Below are positions 57,825-64,000 of a DNA stretch of 64,000 nt, piece after piece. The notes under the pieces are model-generated. The model saw only the letters and a program-made list of their open reading frames with translations, did no database searches and was not told the origin of the DNA. Source of the stretch: JABFSM01 sp963762545 (GTDB lineage Bacteria > Gemmatimonadota > Gemmatimonadetes > Gemmatimonadales > GWC2-71-9); the NCBI GenBank assembly GCA_963762545.1, contig CAVXLC010000002.1:930001-994000 (forward strand), given 5' to 3'. Numbering within the stretch: position 1 is the first letter of the stretch; the number at the start of each line of letters is the position of its first letter. Made by a program: the position numbers and the translations under genes.

Positions 57825-58384
57825 GCGCTGCCACCAGCATTCCCGACACCGTCAAGCAGGCCCGCGACCAGATGCACAAGGCGGTGGAGAACACCAAGCG
57901 GGAGTTCAGCGGTCTCCGGGGCAACAAGGCCACCACCTCGCTGCTCGACACCATCCGGGTGGATGCCTACGGCACCCACGTGCCCCTCAACCAGGTGGGT
58001 CTGGTGTCGGCGCCGGAGCCGCGGCTCTTCACCATTCAGCCGTTCGACAAGGGCCTGACCCACGCCATCGAGAAATCCATTCGCGAATCCGACCTCGGGC
58101 TCAACCCCTCCACCCAGGGCAACCTCATCAGGATCCCGCTGCCGCCGCTCTCGGAGGAGCGCCGCAAGGAGCTGGTGAAGGTGGTGCACAAGCTCGCGGA
58201 GGAGGGGCGGGTCGGGGTGCGGCACGCCCGCACCGAGGCCATGCAGAAGGTCAAGAAGGTCGAGCACGTCTCCGACGACGAGAAGACCCGCGCCGAGAAG
58301 GACATCCAGAAGGCCCACGACGAGCACATCAAGCAGATCGACGCGATGATCCACACCAAAGAAGCGGAGATCATGGAGGTGTGA
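57821..58384 (+). CDS. frr: Ribosome recycling factor
   Basis: 187 residues, normal length. Helix-rich with LRGNKATTSLLDTIRVDAYG, the VPLNQVG loop and PPLSEERRKELVKVVHKLAE typical of RRF, which splits post-termination ribosomes with EF-G. Overlaps uppS (GTGA). Confidence 0.96.
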   Translation: MSAATSIPDTVKQARDQMHKAVENTKREFSGLRGNKATTSLLDTIRVDAYGTHVPLNQVGLVSAPEPRLFTIQPFDKGLTHAIEKSIRESDLGLNPSTQGNLIRIPLPPLSEERRKELVKVVHKLAEEGRVGVRHARTEAMQKVKKVEHVSDDEKTRAEKDIQKAHDEHIKQIDAMIHTKEAEIMEV

Positions 58385-59136
58385 CCACCTCGGCGGAAGA
58401 ACTGCTCGGCCGCATCAAGGTCAACGGCGACGTGCCTCAGCACGTCGCCGTGATCATGGATGGGAACGGTCGCTGGGCCCAGAAGCGCGATCTGCCCCGC
58501 CCGGCGGGCCACCAGGCCGGGATGGCCGGCGTACGGGAATGCGTCGAAGGCTGCCTCCAGGCCGGGGTGGAGGTGCTGACGCTGTTCGCCTTCAGCCAGG
58601 AGAACTGGCAGCGCCCGCCCGAGGAGATCGAAGCGCTGATGACCCTGCTCCAGGAGTACGTCTCCAAGGAAGGGTCCGAGCTCCGGGAGCGCGGGGTGGC
58701 GGTCCGGATGCTGGGCAACCTGGAACGGCTGACTCCCGCCGCCCGCGCCGCGGTCGATACGATCGAGTCCCAGACCTCCGCCGGGACCGCCCTGGCGCTC
58801 AACATCTGCCTGTCGTACGGCTCCCGCGCCGAGATCACTCGCGCCGCCCGCCTGCTGGCCGAAGAGGTCCAGGCCGGCCGGATGACGCCTGCCGAGGTGG
58901 ATGAGGCCGCGCTGGCCCGCCGGCTCTACACCGCCGCGTGGCCCGACCCCGACCTGCTCATCCGGACCTCCGGCGAGCACCGGCTCTCCAACTTCCTGCT
59001 CTGGCAGGTGGCGTACGCCGAGTTCCACGTGACCTCGGTCCTCTGGCCCGACTTCACCCGCCGCAACCTGTTCGAGGCCATTCTCGATTTTCAGCGCCGC
59101 GACCGCCGTTTCGGGCGGCTGCCGGCGTCCTCGTGA
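58381..59136 (+). CDS. uppS: Undecaprenyl diphosphate synthase
   Basis: 251 residues from GTG 58381. Cis-prenyltransferase motifs: HVAVIMDGNGRWAQKRDLPR with the catalytic Asp, FAFSQENWQRP, LNICLSYGSRAEI, and DLLIRTSGEHRLSNFLLWQV. It makes the C55 carrier for peptidoglycan. IPP comes from the MEP genes dxs and dxr in this window. Overlaps cdsA by GTGA. Confidence 0.95.
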   Translation: MTTSAEELLGRIKVNGDVPQHVAVIMDGNGRWAQKRDLPRPAGHQAGMAGVRECVEGCLQAGVEVLTLFAFSQENWQRPPEEIEALMTLLQEYVSKEGSELRERGVAVRMLGNLERLTPAARAAVDTIESQTSAGTALALNICLSYGSRAEITRAARLLAEEVQAGRMTPAEVDEAALARRLYTAAWPDPDLLIRTSGEHRLSNFLLWQVAYAEFHVTSVLWPDFTRRNLFEAILDFQRRDRRFGRLPASS

Positions 59137-60053
59137 GCAATCTCGCCCAGCGGGTTCTGGTCGCCGCCGTCGCCATACCGCTCGCGCTGGGGATCGTGTG
59201 GTACGGCGGGCTCGCCCTGGCCCTGCTGGTGGCGGTCGCCGCGGTGCTGGGCACCCGGGAGCTGTTCGCGCTGGCCGGCAAGAGCGGGGTTCGCCCGCTG
59301 CGCGGGCTCGGGCTGTTCCTCGCGGCGCTGGCGCCGCTGGCCACCTGGCTCATCGCGGCGGCGCCCAGTGAGTTCGGGACGGCCGTCTCGGGCCCGATGG
59401 CGGGTCCGCTCCAGGCGCTGAGCCTGATTCCGATCTGGCTGCTGTCCCAGTGGCCCCTGGCCGCGGCGTTGATCCCCCTGCTGATTCTGGCCGGGGTGCT
59501 GTGGAAGCGCTCGCCGGCGGACCGGCCACTCGAGGCGGCGGCGGTGACGGTGCTCGGCCCGCTCTACTGCGGCGTGCTTCCCTCGACGCTGCTGGTCATC
59601 CGGTATTCCGCCGGGCCGGGCGGTTCGTGGCCCGCCACCTGGCTGGTGTTCTTCCCGCTCGCGGTCACCTGGCTCTGCGACACCTTCGCCATGTGGGGCG
59701 GCATGCTGATCGGGGGGGCCAGGATGGCGCCCACGGTCAGCCCGGGAAAGACCAAGGCGGGTGGCATCGCCGGACTGGTCGGCGGGGTGGTCACCGCGGT
59801 GGTGTTCGTGCCCCTGGCGCTCACCCCGGTGGGCCGCGGATTCCCGCTCGCCGTCGCCGCCCTGATGGGGCTGCTGCTCGCCGCCACCGCCCAGGTGGGA
59901 GACCTGGCCGAATCGCTGTTCAAGCGGGAGGCCGGCGTGAAGGACTCGGGGACCCTCATCCCGGGGCATGGCGGTGTCCTCGACCGTCTCGACTCACTCT
60001 ACTTCGTGCTGCCGGTCGCGACGCTGCTCTTCCGGGTCTTCGGAGTCCTCTAG
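59133..60053 (+). CDS. cdsA: Phosphatidate cytidylyltransferase
   Basis: 306 residues, about eight TM helices. The CDP-diglyceride synthase signature is near the C-terminus, VKDSGTLIPGHGGVLDRLDS, and VTWLCDTFAMWGG contains the conserved Asp. It converts phosphatidate and CTP to CDP-diacylglycerol. GTG 59133 overlaps the uppS stop; dxr follows after three bases. Confidence 0.94.
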   Translation: MSNLAQRVLVAAVAIPLALGIVWYGGLALALLVAVAAVLGTRELFALAGKSGVRPLRGLGLFLAALAPLATWLIAAAPSEFGTAVSGPMAGPLQALSLIPIWLLSQWPLAAALIPLLILAGVLWKRSPADRPLEAAAVTVLGPLYCGVLPSTLLVIRYSAGPGGSWPATWLVFFPLAVTWLCDTFAMWGGMLIGGARMAPTVSPGKTKAGGIAGLVGGVVTAVVFVPLALTPVGRGFPLAVAALMGLLLAATAQVGDLAESLFKREAGVKDSGTLIPGHGGVLDRLDSLYFVLPVATLLFRVFGVL

Positions 60054-60056
60054 CCC

Positions 60057-61151
60057 ATGCGCGGCGTCGCGATACTCGGCTCGACCGGGTCGATCGGCAC
60101 GAGCACGCTCAACGTGCTCCGGCGCCATCGCGACCGATTCCGCCTGGTGGCGCTGACCGCGGGATCCAACGCGTCCCTCCTCGCCGAGCAGGTGGCCGAG
60201 TGGCAGCCGGCGTTCTCGGGCCTCGCCAGCGGGGCCGGTCCCTCCTGCCTGATCGACGCGGCCACCCGGCCCGATGCCGACATCATCGTCAATGCCGTGG
60301 TCGGCTTTGCCGGGCTCGAGGCCACCCTGGCCGCCCTCGAAGCGGGCAAGCGGGTGGCGCTCGCCAACAAGGAATCGCTGGTGGCGGCGGGAGACCTGGT
60401 CGCCGAGGCGGCGCGGCGGGGCGGGGGTGAGCTGGTGCCGGTGGATTCCGAGCACAGCGGGGTGCTCCAGTGCGTCACCGGCCGCGAGGGCTCGCTCAAG
60501 CGGCTCATCCTGACGGCCAGCGGCGGCCCCTTCCGCGGCTGGAGCCCGGACCGGGTGGCGGCGGCCACCGTGGCGGAGGCGCTCAACCATCCCACCTGGC
60601 GGATGGGGAGCAAGATCACCGTGGACTCGGCCACGCTGGCCAACAAGGCCATGGAGGTGATCGAGGCGCACCATCTCTTCGGCCTGCCGTACGACCGCGT
60701 GGATGTGGTGGTGCACCCCCAGAGCATCGTCCACGCCTTTGTCGAATTCGCCGACGGGAGCGTGCTGGGCCAGCTCGGCTTTCCGTCGATGGAGCTGCCG
60801 ATCCTGTACGCCCTGACCCATCCGAACCGGGCCGTGGACCAGGGCGTCCGGCCGTTCGACCCGGCGGAGATCGGCACCCTGACCTTCGAGCCGGTGCACC
60901 GCGAGGTGTTCCGGGCCTTTCAGGCCGGGGTGGACGCGGGACGGGCCGGCGGCACCGCTCCGGCGGCCTTCAACGCCGCCAACGAGGTAGCGGTGGAGGC
61001 GTTCCTGGGGGGGCGAATCTCTTTCGGCCGGATTGCCGAAGTGATCGAAGGGGTCCTGGAACGACACCGGCCGGTGCCGGCCATGTCCCTGGAGGCGGTC
61101 CGCGCGGCGGACGCCGAGGCGCGCGCGCAGGCTGAAAGGCTGCTGGCATGA
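60057..61151 (+). CDS. dxr: 1-deoxy-D-xylulose 5-phosphate reductoisomerase
   Basis: 364 residues. NADPH-binding AILGSTGSIGTSTLNVLRRH at the start, ALANKESLVAAGDLV, the metal/substrate loop PVDSEHSGVLQC, and WRMGSKITVDSATLANKAME. It makes MEP, the second step of the pathway begun by Dxs. Overlaps rseP by ATGA. Confidence 0.96.
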   Translation: MRGVAILGSTGSIGTSTLNVLRRHRDRFRLVALTAGSNASLLAEQVAEWQPAFSGLASGAGPSCLIDAATRPDADIIVNAVVGFAGLEATLAALEAGKRVALANKESLVAAGDLVAEAARRGGGELVPVDSEHSGVLQCVTGREGSLKRLILTASGGPFRGWSPDRVAAATVAEALNHPTWRMGSKITVDSATLANKAMEVIEAHHLFGLPYDRVDVVVHPQSIVHAFVEFADGSVLGQLGFPSMELPILYALTHPNRAVDQGVRPFDPAEIGTLTFEPVHREVFRAFQAGVDAGRAGGTAPAAFNAANEVAVEAFLGGRISFGRIAEVIEGVLERHRPVPAMSLEAVRAADAEARAQAERLLA

Positions 61152-62522
61152 GCACCATCCTGACCAACCTGCTGTCCCTGATCGTCGTGCTCGGCGTGCT
61201 GGTGTTCGTGCACGAGCTGGGACACTTCCTTGCCGCCAAGTCCTTCGGAGTCTGGGTCCACCGGTTCGCGCTGGGGATCGGGAAGCCGATTCCGGGGCTG
61301 TCGTTCCACCGCGGCGAGACGGAATACGCCATCTGCTGGCTGCCCCTGGGCGGCTACGTGAAGATGGCCAGCCGGGAGGAAGACGCGACCTCGGCCGCGC
61401 TGGAGGGCGGGCCGGCGAGCGCCAACGTGCCGCCCGATCGGGTGTTCGAGTCCAAGCCGGTCTGGAAGCGGATGATCATCATGCTGGCCGGCGTCACGAT
61501 GAACGTGCTGTTCGCCTGGCTGGTGTTCTCGGGACTCTACTTCAAGAACGGCATCAACGTCATCGCGATCACCACCGTGGGCACGGTCACCACCGCCGGG
61601 CTCCCCCAGGGCGCCGAGGAGCTGGCCCGGCTGACGGCCGGGAGACCGGATCGTTCGCGTGGCCGGACAGCCGGTGACGGCCTGGGAAGAGATCCAGGAC
61701 GCGATCGTCTCCACCTCGGCGGATTCGTTCGCGATCGAGCTCGAAGGCAAGCCGCCCGTCACCCTCCGCATTCATCCCGATGCCCTGGAAGCGCGGGTCC
61801 GGGCATCGCAGGCCATCGGGCCCCTGGTGCCTCCGGTCATCGATCAGGTCGTGGCCGGCGGGCCGGGCGCCAGGGCCGGCGTCAAGCAGGGCGATACGCT
61901 CATCGTGGTGGGCGGTACGCCCATCGTGCAGTGGCGCGACGCGGTGGATGCGATCGAGGCGCACCCCGACCAGGATCTGACCATCACGGTGGGCCGCGCC
62001 GGCGGGCGAACCGACCTGACCGCCCATACCCTGTCGGAGACGACCAAGGACAGCACCGGCGAGCGGAAGGTCGGCAAGCTGCGGCTGGGTCCGCACCTGC
62101 CGGACCGCCACGAGCCACTGTCGCTGGGCAAGGCGCTGGGGCAGGGGGCCAAGCAGACGCTCAGCGCCTCCACGACGGTGGTGCGCGTGGTGCGAGGGAT
62201 GTTCAGCGGCCGGGTGTCCACCAACGAGGTGGGCAGCCCGATCGCCATTGGGATCGCGGCGGGACAAGCGGCGCAGCTCGGCGTGGTGGCGTTCTTCGCC
62301 TTCATGGCCACCATCTCGGTCAACCTCGCGGTGCTCAATCTCCTTCCGATTCCGGTGCTCGACGGCGGACAGTGCCTCTTTCTCATCGGGGAGGGCATCC
62401 TCCGGCGTCCGCTCTCGGCCAAGCTCAGGGAGCGGCTCACGATGCTCGGGCTGGTGCTCCTGTTCCTCCTGATGGTCCTGGCCATCTCCAACGACATTCG
62501 CCGCTGGCTGGGTCTGCTCTAG
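61148..62522 (+). CDS. rseP: RseP site-2 protease, interrupted by a one-base frameshift
   Basis: The N-terminal part has the zinc site VFVHELGHFLAAKSFGVWV and runs to LPQGAEELARLTAGRP; the rest lies one base further in frame from about 61645 (RIVRVAGQPVTAWEEIQD, a PDZ domain, then FFAFMATISVNLAVLNLLPI with the LDGG site and last TM). Removing one base in GGGAGACC near 61641-61647 restores a full protein of about 457 residues. As rseP is usually essential or important, an assembly error is more likely than inactivation. It cleaves anti-sigma factors and signal-peptide remnants in the membrane. Confidence 0.85.
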
Positions 62523-62547
62523 ATCTTGTTCACGTAACCCGGCCGGG

Positions 62548-64000
62548 CTATTCGCTCCGGAGCGCCTCCAGCGGGCTCACCCTGGTGGCCCGGAGCGCCG
62601 GCGCCAGGCAGGCCCCGAGGGACACGGCGAACAGCACCACCATCACCGCTCCGAAGGTGAGCGGGTCCCGCGCCCCGACCCCGAACAGCATCTTCTGCAG
62701 GAATTGCGTGAGTCCCAGCGCGGCGGCGGTTCCCACCGCCATGCCGGCCGCCGTGAGGGAGAGTCCCTGGCGCACCACCATCCCCAGCAGCCCGGTCCGG
62801 GGAGCGCCCAGCGCCGAGCGAATCCCGATTTCCTGGGTGCGTTCGGTGACGCTGCCGGTCAGCACCCCGTAGATCCCCGCGGCGGCCAGGACCAGCGCCA
62901 CACCGGCGAAGACCTGGAACAGCACGAAGGTGAACCGGCGCTGCTGCGCCGTCGCCGACACGACCGATTCCATGGTGGCTACGCCGAGGATCGGCTGGGT
63001 CGGGTCCACCGACTTGATGGCCGCGCGCACTGCGGCCGCCAGGGCCCCGGGATCGCCCCGGGTCCGCACGGCCAGGTCCATCCCGCCGTCGGCAAACTGA
63101 CTCTGGGATTCCGGGATGTAGAGCTGCCCCGCCTGGTCCAGGTCGAGCGCGGTATGTTGGACGTTCCGCACGATGCCGACCACCGTTCGCCAGGGTTGAT
63201 CGGGCCCGCCGTACTGGATCTTCTGCCCAATGGGATCGGCGCCGCCCCACCCGATCCGCGCCAGGTTCTCGTCGATCACCACCACCAGCGGACTGTTCCG
63301 CACATCGGCCGAGGTAAACCCGCGCCCGCGCTTCAGCGGGATCCGCATCGTTTGCAGATAGTCGGGCGTCACCGAGAACCGGTCCGCCGAGGGCGCCTCC
63401 TCGGGATTGGCCAGCAGCTTGCCCTGGATCTGGACGCCGTACCGATCGAAGTTGCCGTTCAGCGGCAGCATGCTGGTCCACGCCGCCATCTCCACGCCGG
63501 GCACTGCCCGCACCGCGTCGAGGGTTCGTTCCCAGAAGGCCCAGGTGGCGTCGTTGTCGTTGTACCGCGCCCCGGTCGTCGACACCGTCATCGCGAGCAG
63601 GTTCCTGGGGTCGAATCCGGGGTCCACCGACAGCATCCGCTCCAGGCTCCGCAGCAAAAGCCCCGCGCCGGTCAGCAGCATGACCGCAAGCGCCACCTCA
63701 GCACCCACCAGAATGGCCCGCGCGTTTCGCTTGGAGCGTTGTCCGGTATGTCGTCCGCCAGGACGCAGCGCCGCGAACAGGTCCGGCCGCGCGCTCGCGA
63801 AGGCGGGGATGAGGCCGAACAGCAGCCCGGTGAGGACTGAGACGCCTGCGGTGAATCCCAGCACTCCAGTATCGATGCCGATGGCCCCGAGGCGCGGAAG
63901 ATTCGGAGGAGCGATCGACTTGAGCCCCTGGAGTCCGGCCCAGGCCAGACCGACACCGGCCCCGCCACCCACCAGCGACAGGACGACGCTCTCGGTGAGC
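62548..64000 (-). CDS. ADOP/MacB-like ABC permease, C-terminal part
   Basis: About 484 codons are in the window; the frame is open to the right edge, so the N-terminus is missing. Visible are an FtsX-type TM block (GVLGFTAGVSVLTGLLFGLI; LVGAEVALAVMLLTGAGLLL), a MacB-like periplasmic domain (SVTPDYLQTMRIPLKRGRGF) and the last TM block ending CLAPALRATRVSPLEALRSE. It is similar in plan to the permease at 31525-34173. It converges with rseP, 25 bases between stops. Substrate unknown. Confidence 0.88.
   Translation of the reverse strand, partial: LTESVVLSLVGGGAGVGLAWAGLQGLKSIAPPNLPRLGAIGIDTGVLGFTAGVSVLTGLLFGLIPAFASARPDLFAALRPGGRHTGQRSKRNARAILVGAEVALAVMLLTGAGLLLRSLERMLSVDPGFDPRNLLAMTVSTTGARYNDNDATWAFWERTLDAVRAVPGVEMAAWTSMLPLNGNFDRYGVQIQGKLLANPEEAPSADRFSVTPDYLQTMRIPLKRGRGFTSADVRNSPLVVVIDENLARIGWGGADPIGQKIQYGGPDQPWRTVVGIVRNVQHTALDLDQAGQLYIPESQSQFADGGMDLAVRTRGDPGALAAAVRAAIKSVDPTQPILGVATMESVVSATAQQRRFTFVLFQVFAGVALVLAAAGIYGVLTGSVTERTQEIGIRSALGAPRTGLLGMVVRQGLSLTAAGMAVGTAAALGLTQFLQKMLFGVGARDPLTFGAVMVVLFAVSLGACLAPALRATRVSPLEALRSE

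Overview
The window is a GC-rich, gene-dense bacterial chromosome segment with no phage, transposon, CRISPR array or rRNA. The best guess at origin is Gemmatimonadota or a relative such as Acidobacteria. Support comes from a PadR regulator next to a long ADOP-type ABC permease (plus a second such permease at the right edge), many periplasmic or outer-membrane proteins with signal peptides ending in AQ, RNase Y, and widespread ATGA/GTGA stop-start overlaps. No 16S gene is present, so the phylum is an inference.

Layout. 1-7842: a TauE/SafE exporter (cut by the edge) with DUF1634, then a TolC/MFP/RND tripartite efflux operon ending in a PII-like protein, a DUF2892 protein and a Met/His-rich periplasmic protein. 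7940-10620: ADP-forming acyl-CoA synthetase and a small membrane protein. 10621-11578: phenylalanine 4-hydroxylase, preceded by what reads as a complete transcription attenuator: a 26-codon leader with three consecutive Tyr codons, an antiterminator and a Rho-independent terminator. 11589-16093: a broken carboxypeptidase-regulatory-like gene, MprF (minus) divergent from a VirJ/AcvB-like hydrolase, and the intact paralogue of the broken gene. 16097-21527: promoter and structured leader, infC (CTG start)-rpmI-rplT, pheS-pheT, a coiled-coil gene, zapA. 21567-31057: rny-folD-xseA, a structured 263-bp spacer, then xseB-ispA-dxs-nadK-recN. 31099-34173: padR and its permease. 34192-35922: an outer-membrane barrel protein (minus) and tRNA-Leu(TAA).

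35976-42093: a LOG-family protein, PPK2, and a pilus/secretion cluster with two prepilin-like proteins, two paralogous membrane proteins, a stand-alone receiver and a GspE/PilB ATPase fused to a C-terminal receiver. 42140-45959: aroA-cmk-rpsA. 46032-49161 (minus): lnt and an RCC1-repeat protein. 49320-54160: an acyl-CoA carboxylase operon (carboxyltransferase, biotin carboxylase, biotin carrier) with an RlmD-type rRNA methyltransferase inside it. 54157-62522: rplM-rpsI, then rpsB-tsf-pyrH-frr-uppS-cdsA-dxr-rseP. 62548-64000 (minus): an ABC permease cut by the right edge.

The core genes link translation (IF3, L35, L20, PheRS, S1, L13, S9, S2, EF-Ts, RRF) to envelope and isoprenoid synthesis (Dxs, Dxr, IspA, UppS, CdsA, Lnt, RseP). 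The most notable signal is the predicted tyrosine-sensing attenuator in front of phenylalanine hydroxylase, whose product is tyrosine. Two genes (rseP and one prepilin) carry one-base frame breaks that look like sequence or assembly errors. A palindromic GACGGGA-type repeat occurs both between rpsI and rpsB and across the folD/xseA junction.
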